Shown here: positions 16,901 through 31,900 of the stretch, piece by piece | How positions within the stretch are numbered: position 1 is the first letter of the stretch | Layout: the number at the start of each line of letters is the position of its first letter | Assembly (NCBI GenBank): GCA_002361485.1 | Contig: DESZ01000025.1 | Location: 1 to 64,000, forward strand | Source: Cyanobacteria bacterium UBA3301 | Lineage (GTDB): Bacteria; Cyanobacteriota; Vampirovibrionia; Gastranaerophilales; Gastranaerophilaceae | Length of the DNA stretch: 64,000 nucleotides | Reading direction: 5' to 3' | Notes under the pieces: generated by a model | Seen by the model: only the letters and a program-made list of their open reading frames with translations | What the model was told of the DNA's origin: nothing | Databases searched by the model: none | Position numbers and translations under genes: made by a program

Positions 16901-19900
16901 ATAATACAACTGCTAAAATTGATAATTCTTCCGTGGATGCACAAAAAGGCAGTATAAATGTTGATAGTGCGACCGAACAATCGTATATGAGTATAACAAT
17001 GACCGGTGCAAAATCCGAAAAATTCGGAATAGACGGTTCCATAAATGTTCAAAAAATCAAAGGTGATACTTTATCAACAATATCAAATATTACAGGAGAA
17101 AATTCGATTACTGCAAAAGATATATCTGTTAATGCAGGAAAAGCGCATATAAAAACAACAGGCGGTAAGGTAAAACGTGATGATGACACAAGTCAAATAA
17201 AATGGAAAGAGCAAAATGCAGATGCTTCCGGAGATGAAAAATATATAAGAGAAGCAAATGATGAAATTACCAATATAATTGCTCAAGGTGCTTGGACTTC
17301 TCAATATGAAGAAATAAATAATACAGTACAACAAAACTCTCAAGGTGTTGCGGTCGGGGCAAGCGTAAATGTAACAGAAATAGACAGAAACGTAAAGGCA
17401 ACAATAGATAATGCTATTATTGATTCATCCGATACATTAACGGTTAATTCCGATACATATAACCAAAAAATTGATGTTGAAATAGCAGCAGCATTTTCAG
17501 GCGGAGTAACCCAAAAGGAAGCAGAAGTAGAAGATGTTCAACAAAATGCAAATGATGCTCAAGATGATGAAAATATCTTTGGAAATCTGTTTGACGGCGA
17601 AGATGAATATATGAGAAATCCTGTCGGGAATGATTTAACCGCACTTCAAAGTCAATTTTCAATGTCATTAGCAGGAGCTGTTGATATTACAACTGACAAT
17701 ACAAATGTTGAATCTTCAATAAAAAATTCGCAAGACATAAATGTAGGAAATACTTTAACTGTAAATTCCAACAGAGAGTCAAAAAATATTACAATAGGCG
17801 GTACGGTTGCAAAATCAAAAAAAGTAGGTGCAGGAGCTGCTGTTAATATTTATAAACAAGAAGGTTCGGTAAAATCCTATATAGACGGTTCAACAATTAC
17901 TTTTTCGGGTGAAAATCCTGAATTAAAAATGGATTCAATTAACAAAAATTGGATATTAAATATAGGTATTGGTGCGGGTGCTGCCGTAAATACAGCAGCG
18001 GAAGGTAAAGGTTTTCAAGCAGCAGTCGGGGGCTCTGCTTCTATAAACACATTAAAACCTACCATTGAAGCATATATTAATAATTCAACAATCAGTATGG
18101 ATGAAGGAAAATCGGGAAGTATTGATACAAGCATTAATGCAAAAAGTGATGTTGATATTTATAATATAGCAGGCGGTGGTTCACTTGTTTATGGCGCACA
18201 AAACGGAGTATCTGCAGGTGCGGCATTAAATTATAATAATATTAAAAATGAAATTTCAACATATATAAAAGATTCTACTTTGGAAGATATCGGGAAATTA
18301 ACGATATTATCTGATGCGGATAATGATTTATCTGATTGGGCAATTGCCGGAGCAATTGTTGCCGGAACTAACGGCGGAGCTTTTTCTTTTGCAGGTGGTG
18401 CAGATATAGATTATATTCACGATACGATAAGTTCAAAAATAATTAAATCAAATATTACTGCAGGTGATAATATTGAAGTAAAAGCAAATTCCAAAAGCGA
18501 TAATCTTGGTGTTGCAGGTACGTTTGATATAACAACCGCACAGTCAGGTGTTGGGGTAAACGGTGATGTTGTTGTAAATGTATATAGAAATGATATTATT
18601 GCAGAAATTGATAAAGACAGCAATATTTTAAAAGCAAAAGATGTTAAGGTTTCTGCTACATCAACAGAAAAATCAAATGTAATTCCTGTAGGTCTATCAG
18701 TTGCAACAAATGAACAATTGCTTATAGCGGCAGCAAATGTAGGTGTAAATGTTATTGATAATACCGTAAAAGCTTATGCTTCAGGTAATATTGGTTCCGA
18801 TGATGATGCTCAAAAGATAAATAAATTAACAGTTTCTGCTTATGATGAAACTACTCTTTATTCAAGAGGCGGAACTTTGGCACTTGCAAGTGCGGATGCG
18901 GTGGTAAATATTGCAGGTTCAGTGAATGTTGATAAAATCGACAAAACAGTAGAAGCAAAGATTAAAGATGCCGACGTAAAAGCAAACGGTGATGTTTCGG
19001 TTCTTGCAACATCTATAAATTCTTTAGGCGGTACGAAAGATGAAAATAATCAATACACAAGAGATGATGTAACAACTGACGCTTATAGAGATAAGATGTT
19101 GACTAAAAACGAAAACGGCGATTATGACGGTTTGAGTTTAAATAATAGTTTTCAAAACTGGAATATGTTTTATGATTTGGCAGTCGGTTCAAATATATCT
19201 GTTGGTGGTGCAGGAATAGGTAAAGTTATTGAAAATACTGTAACAGCCGAAGTTTCAGCCTCTACTGTTGAATCAAATACTTTATCAATCGGTTCATCTG
19301 ATTATTCGGTAAAAAATATTATTGCAGGTTCTATTGCAGCTTCAGGCAAAGCAGCAGCAGGACTTCAAGCTATTTACACAAGAGATAACAGTACAACAAA
19401 TGCCTTAATTACAAACGGCTCCAATTTGACAATAGCTGATAAAATTGAAATGCTTGCAAATAACAAAAAAGACAGTTATGAAATTTTGATTGCAGGTTCC
19501 GGAGCAGGGAAAGGTGTAATTAATGCCAATGTAGTTTTGAATAATGTAACAGACAAAGCAACTGCAAAAATTGATAATACATCAACAGATAATGAAATTA
19601 AAGCAGGTCAAATAAAAATTTCCGCAGATGAGGATATAAATTCAAGTCATATTATTGTAACTGCAGGAGGCGCATCAAACCTTGCACTTTCTGTTTCTCC
19701 AACAATAAATAATTACGATATGACTACACAATCAATAATTTCTGCAACGACCATAAAAGATGCATCAATAGATATGAATGCTCAAAGCAAATTGGGAACA
19801 CTTGATATTTCTGCAGGTGTTGCAGGTGTCGGTCAAGGGGTTAGCGGTGTCGGAAATGCAATCAAGAACAGTTATACAAATAAAGTTAAATCTTATATTG

Positions 19901-22900
19901 ACGGTGCGACTATTGATACTGAGAAAGCAATAAATATTAATGGCAATTCAATAATAGATGCCAATAACTGGTTGGCAACGGTTGCTGTTGCGGGTCAGGG
20001 GGTTAGTATTCCTGTTAATGTGCTTTTGAATTATGTAAATTCCGAGCTTGAAGCGGGAATTAAAAATTCCAAAATTGAAAACGCAGGTGCAATAACAATA
20101 AATACAAATAAAGATAAAGAAGATGTTTTAAAGAACAATGCTATTATTATCGGATTTGCCGGTCAAGGTGTAAATGCTTCGGTTAATGTCATAAAAAATG
20201 AATATACAAACACCGTTTCATCTTATGTTGATAATACGCAATCAACAAAAATAGATTCTATTGATGTAAATGCATATTCAAAAAGAAATACAAATAATAT
20301 AAATGTAGGTATTGGGTTTACGGGCGAAGGCGCGAATTTGATGGCAAATGCCGTAGTAAACGAATTAAAATCAACTACTCGTTCATATGTTGATGCGAAA
20401 TCAAAAACTTTAAACATTACAAACGGATTAAATCTTGAAGCCAAAGATATTGCCGCAGCAAGAAATACTTTAGCAACAGGAAAAGGTGCAGGATTAGGCG
20501 CGGCGGTAGGTGCCGATATTAATTTGTATTATTCTGACAATCTTGCAAAAGCAGAAATTTTATCAGGTGATTCCGGTCAAATTAATGCGGGTTCTGCAGC
20601 ATTGAATTCTGAATTATTAAATGCAACAAATGATGTTTCAGGCAGTGTATCATTCGGGTTAGCTGCAATTCCTGTTGATGTCCAAATTGTAGAAATAGGC
20701 AAACGTACAGGTACATATTCAGCGCTTGAACAAGATTATATTAATAAAGCAAACAGTCTGATACCTGATAAGCTTAAAAATACGGCAACAACACCTTCAA
20801 GTGATGTTAAAACCGGTGCAATATCGAGTGTTAACGGAAATTTAAAGACAACAAATGATATAAGCATAAATTCCGAAAGTAAACTAAACGGTTTGGATAA
20901 AGACGGTAATCTTGTTGACAAATTTAAATTTGAAAAAGTAAATATAAATGCAACAGGGGCTACAATTGGAGTCGCTATAAAAAATATTCAACTGGCAAAT
21001 AATACTATATCCGAAATTGCAGGCGGAAAAGTTGAGAGTTCAGGCGGAAATGTATCTCTCAATTCAAAATCCGGTGCGGATGTTGAACTTGTATACAGAG
21101 AAGTGGAAGTGTCAGGAGCAAGAGCTTCAGGCGGCAGTGTCGTTTATAATAATACAGCAGAAACTTTGGCTCAAGTAAAAGATGCAACAGTTAATGCTAA
21201 CGATATTGAAATTAATTCAAAATCAACAAATAAATCTTTTGTTGATGCGACAAATGTTGTGGTAACAGGCGCTGATATAGTAACGGTTGATTTAGCGGAG
21301 GTCAAAGACACAAATAAAACTTCCGCAATAATAACCGGTAATACAAATATTGATGCAAAAGGTAAATTAACTCTCCATTCAACAACAAGTACCGATGTAA
21401 CTTCTGACAGATTAACGATTCCGGTAAGAGCTGCAAGTTTAGTTGATGTTACAAGAAATGAAGCTAATGTAAATACAATCACACGAGCATTAATCGAAAA
21501 TGTAAACGGTGAAATAAATGCACAAAATCTTGATATAATAACCGATTACGATAAAATGTCGGTATTTTCGAAATCAAATGTAGTTGCTGTCAGCGCAGCA
21601 AGTTTGGCTGCATATAATGATTGCGGTTCTTATATGAATGCAGACTTTAAATCAGGTATAGACAGTCCTTCAGCACTTACTTTAAACGTCGCTGATACTA
21701 CAAATATTACAACCGCAAAAGATAACGGAACGGAAGGTTTAATTTCAAAAGGTAGAATGCACGGTGTTGATGTTGACATTGCAGGTCTTTATGAAGGAGC
21801 ATTTTCAAAAGCTGAGAATGATGCAAAATCAGTAACAGTATTAAATGTAAAAAATCATACATCAAATAATCTTAATATTAATCAATACTTGAAATCTACT
21901 GCAGAAGCGATAGCAAATAATACAAAAGTCAGCGGTCTCGGGGTTGCGGCGATAGCTGCGGATTCAAAAGATACAAGTACTATGACTCTTGATATTTCCG
22001 GAACTAATACAATTACACAAAACGCAGTAATAAACGCTACTCACAATTCAAATACGATTTCTGATTTAAGCGGATTTTCATTCGGATTGTTAGTTTCGGG
22101 AGCAAGATTAAGAATTGATTCTGATATGGAGTCAAATACAACAGGCAATATCGGCGGAAACTTTGATGCCGGAAGTGCTAAAATAACTTTCGATACAATC
22201 AGAAATTCTACATTAAGTAAATCTTCAGGTTCGGGCGGATTTATCAATGTCAGCAATCCTGAAGCAATAAATAATTTAACAGGAACTTCTGTTCTTAATA
22301 TAAAAGATATTACATCTGATGACAAAAAAGGTATTAATAATTGGTCAATATCTAATAAATCAACTAATACTTTTGATGTTACAACGTCAAACGGTTCAGG
22401 CGGATTTATAAATGTAGCTGTCGATAATCTGAAATTAACATTTGATACTTCTACAAATACAAATATTGAAAATTCAAATATAAATTCAACAGGTCAGGTA
22501 AAATTTGAAGTTGAAAATAAGGGTATAATAAAAGACCAGGCAACAAATGTCGGCGGCGGTTTTGTTGCGGTTTCTACAAATGATGTAAAGAACAATTACA
22601 ATTCAGGTGCAAAATTATCACTTAAAAATACAAAGATAAATGCAAAAGATATAGACTTAAAAACATCCTCGGATTTAAGAACAAAAGATTCTGATTATAT
22701 TGAATATGCAGGGACTGCAGGTGGTTTTGTTGCTGTACAGGATTTGGATTTAAAAAATACGCTTACTCAAAGCAGTGAAATAGATATTCAAAATTCAATA
22801 TTAGAAGCAACAAAAGATATCAAATTACATGCACTAACGTCTTCTTTCTTTAAGCAAAAGATTGAATCAAACGGTTACGGGTTTGTTAGTGTTCCGAGAG

Positions 22901-25900
22901 CATATAATAATCTTGAAGTAACGAATAACAATAAAATTACTTTAGATAACAGTTCAAAAATAAAAGCATCCGATGAGCTTGATGTAAGCTTTGATTCAAA
23001 TAATACATTGGCAGTAAGAACGGTTTCAGATGCCCGTAACTTTGAAGGTAAGCCTTCTGCTTATGCAAATTTGTATTTTACGGTTAATAATACCTTAGAT
23101 AACAGCGGTTCAATGGAAGCCGGGAATTTGGTTGATATTAACTTTATGAACAATTCAATCAACGCTTTGACTCAATATGCACATTCGGAATGTCATGCGG
23201 CAGTAGCTTCAACAAACGAAGGTACAGAGCTGAAAAGAACAATTAATAACACATTGAACGTAAACTCTAATGCAGATATAACATCCGGTAAAGACGTTGA
23301 AATAACTTATTCTTCCGGTAAAAATAACGTATCTTCGACTGTTTCATGGAAGACAGTAAGTTATGCGTTGTTTGGTATACCTATATCTGATTCCGATTCT
23401 TATTCTGTTGATAAACCCGTAGATAATTATGTATTAAAGAATAACGGTAAAATTGTAGCAGGTCAAGGCAACAATAAATATATGAAAATAAACCGTGATG
23501 GTTCTATTGATAAAGAAACGTTAAAAGGTTTTTATGATGATGATTATATTCTTTCGGATGGTGAAATAATTTCAGGTGAAATAATTAAACAAAGAACCTT
23601 GGATTCTATCCAAATTGAAATAAATAATATAAATGAAAGTTTAGAAGAAATTTCACAAACAATAACAAGTCTGGGTGAAACATTAAATGATTTTGAAGAT
23701 AAAAAAGATGTAATTCAATTAAAAATTGATGAAATCAATAATTTAATAAATAATGGTGCAATTTTAACAAATGATAAGCAGGATGCACAAGGCAACAGTG
23801 ATTTCAACACAATTATTCAAAACGATATAAAAGCTTTGATTGTCAGTGACAGTGATGACACTAAAATAACCGAAACTCAGTACAATACTATAACGACAAG
23901 CTATAACAACAAACTTGCCGAAATAGAAGCTCAGAATACTGCAATATTTAATCATAATGCAAAACCTGAAAATATAGATAATCAACAGCCTTATATTGAA
24001 GTTCCTACAATCACAGAATTTATTGAAACTCAGGATTATGGCTTATCAGATGCACAAAAAACAACAATATCTAACGGATATGATTCTGTAAATAATAATG
24101 TTTCAATGACGGAAAAGTGCGGATTCTCGGTATATCAAAATTCAACAGGCAAATATGTAGCTGTGACAACGCCGACAGGTACAGGTAATGCACAAACTTG
24201 TGAAGAATTAACACAATTTAACAATGCAATTGAAGATATAAACGCCCAGATGGAACCATATCAGGATGAGAGAACTTCTGCTCTTAATACTCATGCAATG
24301 CTGCAAGCTAACAGAGTATCACTAACATCTCAATATAATGATGTATACAATACTGACTCAAGTGCTTATGATCAGCATAGCGGAAGTTATTCAATTACAT
24401 TCAATGACATCAAACCAAAAGATGCTCATATATCGGTTGATGGTGCGTATAACCATAATATAAACGGAAACGGTATATTTAGTGTAGCTTCAAACGGTTT
24501 AAAAGTAGATAATTATTCAACTCGTACATTGTTATTTAACGATTTGAATATAGATTCTGTAGCAAACAGGAGCGGCTTAATAATCGGTGGTAAAAATCAC
24601 AGCGAATTTGCAGATAAAGCTCAAGCAGTAAGCGGAGCGGATGCATATTTTTATGTTCATAATATTATTGGACACAAGACTTTTGGGAATTTACCGACTT
24701 CAGGTGTTCACTATAAATCCGGTGGTGACGGAATATCAGGAATAACTATTAATAATTACTATGATGTAAATCACCCGTTTGCATCAACATTTGATATTCC
24801 GGAGCCAACAACTCGTTCTGATATTTATATCATTGGGAGTGTAAATACTTCCGGAGATTTAAATATATGGAATGAAAGTGGTGGAATTATGATAGCAAAT
24901 GACAGCGGTATAAATTCCGGTAAAATGTCATTAATATCTACAAATAATGCAGTTGTTTGGCTAATTTACAATGAAACAGATACAACTCCGATAAATATAA
25001 AAACAAACGATTATATATTTGCACAAAACGGTTTTAGTATCTTAACCAATAAAGACGTAAATATTCAGGGTACGATAGAAACAGGTTATTCAAACAGAAA
25101 TATTACAATAACAGAAGATATGATAAAACCTGAAAATCTTATCTATGACCCGACTTCAGGTGAAACTAATCTGATAAATCTCGGCGGAGATAAAGTTTCG
25201 TTCTATTTGAATGATACAAACAATATAAAAGCAATTTATAAAGACGGTCAAATTTATTTATACAATTTGCCTGAAGATATCACAGATCCGTTAGTCAGCA
25301 TTTCTGATGTAAATGTTTCGTTGTCAGGAAAAGTCAAAATGGCAAACGGACTTCAAAATATAATAATAGATAATAAAACAAATGCTCAACTAAATGTTGC
25401 CAATATATATAATAAACAGTTTAGAGGCGGCATGACTCCTGAAAATATAAATAAAACAGAAGATGGAGAAATTATATTAAATACGGTTGACCATGCAACT
25501 ACAAATATTACATCTAACGGAAAACTTTCTTTGAATGGTATAATTCAAAACAGTATTGTTACAAACTTCCATGATTTCCATAAAGAAAACGGGATATTAA
25601 ATATAACCGCAAATAATGGTTTAGAAGTAAAACCGCAAACAAAATTAATAGACCATATTCCAACGACTGTTGATTCAATATTATCCCATGGAAAAACTAC
25701 TATTACATTGAATAACGGACAAGGTGATATAGACGGTAAAATTACAACAACAGGCGAATTGAATATATCAAATAAAGGTACCGGAGCGTTAAATTTAAAC
25801 AGCAATATTTCAAATGATGCATCAAGAAATGTTTATCCTGAAACTTTGATTAGTGAAGGTATAATAAATATATCAAATGAAGGAACAGGAACATTAAATA

Positions 25901-28900
25901 TCTTTGGTGATATTGACGAAACAGAAGGTGCTATAAAAGTTCAAAGCAATGCCCAAACAAATATTACAGGTTCAATATACGATAAAAAAGGTAATATAGA
26001 TATTACATCCAAAGGATTGCAATCTTCTAATGAATCTAAAATAGTTACTGATGAAGGTGATATCACAATCACTAATAATGATTCAAATTTAGATTTAAAA
26101 GGATATATATCTTCCGAAAGCGGAAATGTTTCAATTCAAAATAACGGGACTTCCGCATCTATCGCAGGGTTTATCTCTGATGATAAAGGAGATTTGACGA
26201 TTAGAAATACAAAAGGTGATATGACAATTTCATCAATCATATTGCATAACAGTACGAATAGAAATGCGGAAGGTATGATATCAATTATAAATGACCCGAC
26301 AGGCGGAAAACTTGATATTCAAAATAAAGTTCAAACTTGGGGTAAGGGCAGAACTCAACAGGATAAAACAACAGCAATTCTTATTGATAACCAATCTGCA
26401 GCAAACGGTATGTCAATAAGTAATGAGGTTACTGCGAGAATTGGTGATATTATTATCAAAAATGCGGTTGATGAACTTTCAATTTCGGGCAATGTAACTG
26501 ACGGAAACGGTAATATAGAAATATCTAACCAAAAAAGTAAAACGGAAATAAGCGGTAATATTACCACACAAGAAGGAAATATAGATATAACTTCAGTCGG
26601 TTTAGATACAACCGAAGATTCAATTATAACAACCAACAATGGTAATATAACCGTTCAAAATGTACCGTATTATGATGCTCAAACAGATACAACCCAAAAT
26701 GGTACAATGAATCTTTCAGGTGATATAAGAGATTTTGACGGTATCATAAATATAGACAGTTATGGAGATGCGGTTGTCGGCGGCTATATTACTGATGAAA
26801 AAGGTTATGTAATTATAAGAAACCTACGCGGAGATATGACGGTATCTGCCGATGTTAATTTGAATTACCTGAATAATGAAGAAGAAGGATTTATTTCAAT
26901 CGGAAGTTTATCATCAGGTAAAAAACTTGATATAACAGGTAATATCATAAATTGGGGCGAAGGTCATACTAATCAATCGGGAACCAATGCGATTAATATA
27001 ATGAATACATCTTCATCTTCGGACGGTGTAACTATTTCAGGTACATTATCCGCAAGAACGGGTGCTGTTAATGTAGAAAACCAATACGGTAAATTGACAA
27101 CAACAAATGATGCCGTTATTTCAAATACCGAAAAAGGTGCAATAAATATTATAAATACAGGTAAAAACGGTGCTGAAATCAGAGGAAATATTATTGCAAA
27201 TGAAGGTAATATCGGTATTATAAATACGAAAAATGATTTGTTAGTTAATGCTGAAATTATCGAAAGAAAAGGCAATATAAATATAACAAATTCAGGTGCT
27301 ACCCTAACATATTTAGGAAATACCTTAAATGAATTTGGTGATACAAAAGTTGTAAATAACGGTACGGGAATTGCTCAAATCGGTGCCTCTATTGATAATA
27401 CAGGCAATGTAACCATCAATAATAATAAAGGTGAAAATCTTGTATTTAGCGGAGAAATTAATAATTTTGGTAATACTTCCATAACAAACAGTAAAGGTGT
27501 TCTCCATATCAACGGAGATATAACCAATGAACACGGCAGTATAATGATTCAAAATGAAGGTGTATCTGCGGAAATTACAAGCAAAATTAATAATGATACG
27601 GGTTCAATCGCAATTTCTAATAAAGACGGACATTTGAGAATAACCGAAACCGCAGAAATTAATAATACAAGCAACAGAGAAAATTCAAATATTACAATAG
27701 TCAACTATGGTGAAGATACTACTATCCCAAGTAATCTTATGATTGCAGGAAATATTAATAGTTATAATAAAGGTTATATTTCCATAATCAATAATGGTGA
27801 TGAGGCAAATCTCAGCGGTGATATATTTGCAAAAGACGGTGATATAGGTATTACAAACTCAAATGCAGGAAAACTGTCGTTTACGGGTAATATTGTTGAT
27901 TATAAAGGGGATGTTAGCATTCTCAATAATAGTGATGACGGGGCAGAAATCGGCGGAACTGTTCTTGATGAACAAGGCGATATAGAGATAATAAATAACG
28001 GCGGAGATTTAAAAGTAACTTCAGAAATTACTCATAATTACTTGCATAGAGATGCTCAAGGCATGATTTCGATTACCAATTCAAGTAATGCAGGTAAGGT
28101 TGAAATAAATTCAACTATTGCAACTGACGGTGCGGGAAAAACTGATGATGACGGAAAAACAACCGCAATTTTAATTGATAACCAATCAAGATACAATGGA
28201 ATGTCTTTAAACAGCACATTATCAGCAAGACTTGGCGATATAATTATTAAAAATGCCAATGAAAACTTATCAACCGCAGGCATGATTTCTAATTATGAAA
28301 AAGGCGGAGTAAGTATTACAAATAGCGGTCTTGATTATACAAACACCGCATCAATCCTTGTTAAAGAGGGTGATGTGGCAATAACTAATAACGGTACAAA
28401 TGACGTTGGCAAATTGCTTTTAGGCGGTTCGGTTAATAATCAAAAAGGTAATACAACCATTTCAAACAAAGGAGCAATCACTGAAGTTTCTGGAACAATC
28501 GATAATGTTGGCGGTAATACAACAATAACAAATACAAACGGTTTAACAAGAATTGTCGGTGATGTAACCAATAAAGGCGGTGATATTTCCGTAATAAATT
28601 CCGGTGATTTTACTGAAATAACAAGTGCAATTGATAACGAAGCAGGTTCAATACATATATCAAATTCAAAAGGCAATTTAAATATAACAGATACAGCAAA
28701 GATTACCAATACAACCGAGAATGAAGATGACAGTATTACTATTGCAAATGCGGGTGGTATTTTAAATCTTAAAGGGGACGTAGAAAGTACCGATAAAGGT
28801 GATATAGAAATAACCAACACAGGAAACGGCAAAGCAAATATTGAAAGTAATGTCGTTGCAAATGAAGGCGATATTGATATTTCAAATTCAAATGCGGGTG

Positions 28901-31900
28901 AGCTTAACATTTCCGGCAGTGTAATTGATTATAACGGCAATATAGATGTTACAAATGCAAGTACAGACGGAACAACAATTGCTTCAACAGGTAAAATAAC
29001 TAATGTTAAAGGTGATACGACAATTACCAATGATAAAGGTGATTTAACTGTTCAACAAGGTGCGCAGATAGTAAATACCGAAAGCGGTAATATTGTTGCA
29101 GAAAATAAAGGCGGTAAATTCACAATATCCGGTTTGTTTAAGCATGCTGAAATCGGTAATATAACCGTTAAAAATAGCGGCAACAAAGAATTAGATATTA
29201 CATCAACAGGTCAAGTTCTTGCTGCAAATGGCAACATAAATATTCAAAATTCTAATGACGGCGCAATGAATATTGCCGGTCATATAACCGACGAAAACGG
29301 AAAAATAGATATTATAAACAGCAGTAAAGACGGTGCTGAAATATCGGGAACAATACTTGATAAAGAAGGTGATACAACAATATTCAATGCAGGCGGTGCT
29401 CTTGATATTTCAGGAAATGTTGTAGACAACATTGGAGATATAAAAGTTGTAAATAACGGTGCAGACGGCACTTCAATATCCGGAACAATTCATGCACTTG
29501 ACGGCGATACAACGGTTTATAATACAAAAGGTGAACTCGGTATTTCCGGTTATGTGGTTGATGATAAAGGCAAATTAGGAATTACCAATACAAGTGATAA
29601 ACAAACAACAATATCAGGTACAGTTCTTGATAAAGAAGGTGATACATCAATATTTACAAACGGCGGTTTGACAGTTACAGATAACGGCTATGTCGTTGAT
29701 AATAAGGGTAAATTAGATATCACCAATAAAGGCGGAGATGGTATAGATATTCAAGGAACGGTTTTTGCAAAAGATGGTGATGCAACATTATATAATGATG
29801 CAGGCAAGCTTGATGTTTCAGGAAATGTTGTCGATGATAAAGGTGATTTAAAGCTTATCAATCATGGCGCAGACGGTACGAATATATCGGGTGTAGTATT
29901 GGCAAAAGATGGCGATACAACTGTTTATAATACAAAAGGCGGACTTGATATTTCAGGAAATGTCGTTGATAATAAAGGCAATTTGGATATAACAAATAAC
30001 GGGGAAGATAAAGCTTCTATTTCAGGTATAGTACTTGCAAAAGAAGGTGATATCAACGTATATAATTCTAATGACGGAGCTTTAGAAATTTCAGGAGCCG
30101 TAAAAGACGAAAACGGAAAAATAAGTATTACAAACGATAGCAAAGATGGTACTCTAATTTCGGGTAATGTGACGAATGTAAAAGATGATACGAAAATTAC
30201 CAATAATGACGGCGATTTAACGATTACCGAAACAGGAAAAGTTACAAATACCGAAGGCGGCGATATTGATGTCGAAAATAACGGCGCTAAATTTACTATT
30301 GCAGGCTTAATTAAGCATATAGGCGACGCTATAGGTAATATTTTTGTTAATAATAAAGGCGATAAAGAATTAGAAGTCGCAACAACAGGCAGAATAGAAA
30401 CTTCAAACGGAGATATCGATATTGATAATTCTAACGACGGCGGAATTGTTGTTGCCGGTTTTGTCGGTTCTGATATGGGTGTAACCGATATAAACAATAC
30501 ATCACAAGACGGTATAAATATTAAGACAAGCGGTGTTGTAAATAACAAAGACGGAAATATTGAAATATCGAATACCGGTGCAAACGGTATTGATATTCAA
30601 GGTTCTGTAAAAACTGATAAGCAGGATATAAAAATTACCAATAAGGATTCAGATATCAGAATTGGGGAATATGACAGTGATAATGATAATTATATTAATG
30701 CTGTAGCGGGAAATGTTGTCATAAATCAAACAAACGGAAATATCTTAAATAATATTACTGACCCGACAAGTACAAACACACATCAAAATCACGATTTAGG
30801 AAATCCTGATCATGCATATAAAACGCTTATTGCGGCAGGTAATAATTTGACAATTAACGCAAAAGACGGTGATATAGGTTCAACCTCTCATGCAAATCCG
30901 GGATTTAGTATAAATGCAGATACAAGAGATTATACAGAATCAATAAACGTCAATGTCGGCGGTGATTTGGTAGCAAGAGCAACAAATGAAAATGAAACTG
31001 ATAGCAGACTTGTAAATATCAGAGCAAAGGATTCTGATTTAAAAGTAAAAGATGTAACTTCAGACGGAAATGTAATGTTGACGGCTGCAGATTGGAAACA
31101 GGCAGATACAAGACCGACTCCGAAAAATGACGAAAGTTACTTTAAAGGTTATTCAATACTGAATACGGCTGATGTTGATGATGCCTCTGTCAGCGGTCAA
31201 ATGATTTCCGTTATTGCGAGTGATAATATCGGAAGTGCGGATAAGAAATTTATATATAATCAAGATACTGCTTCAAATCCGAAATCTTCGGTTAGTTTTG
31301 AAGCCGAAAACGATATCAATTTAACAGGTCGTGCAAATTCATCAAACGAAACAAAAATATATCAACTTGTTTCAAAACATGGCGATATTGATTTTGATAT
31401 GGAATCTGATGCAGTAATAAAAGAAATTACTGCGGGTAAAGGTTTAAGACTTACTCAGAAAGCACAAAATCTGACAATATATAATTTGGGTACATCTTAT
31501 TCTTCCGCAGGACAAACAGGCGAAAAATTTGATGATATGTTGTATCCGCATGATGATATAGTATATGGCGATTCTTCAGATAAATCAGGAGAAAGTGCAA
31601 TACCTAATTATGCAATTATCAGAGTATTGGATGCTATGGATACACCAAACAGAGGTGATTCTAACCTGAAAATATATTCTGCTTATGTAAGAGGTAACCA
31701 CGGTGAAAATACTCAATATTATCCTGACGGTTCAAGACTTGCTGATTATACATTGATGGCAGATAATATTTATGCAAATTCTGATAAAGCCCCTGATTCA
31801 ACCGTATCAACCAAAGAAAATCCTAACGGATATAAACAAACAGATAAATCTTATGATTTGTCGGGATTTGGGATAGAAGATGGTAAAAAGTACCCTGCCC

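Noticed and set aside
29390..30130. Regularly spaced repeats that might suggest a CRISPR-like array
   Set aside because: The repeats are imperfect, in frame and encode a periodic beta-helix; there are no identical repeats with unique spacers and no cas genes.
29925..30548. 207-codon open frame antisense to the giant gene
   Set aside because: It is a mirror of the regular beta-helix repeats and has no start signals; several similar antisense frames occur along the gene for the same reason.
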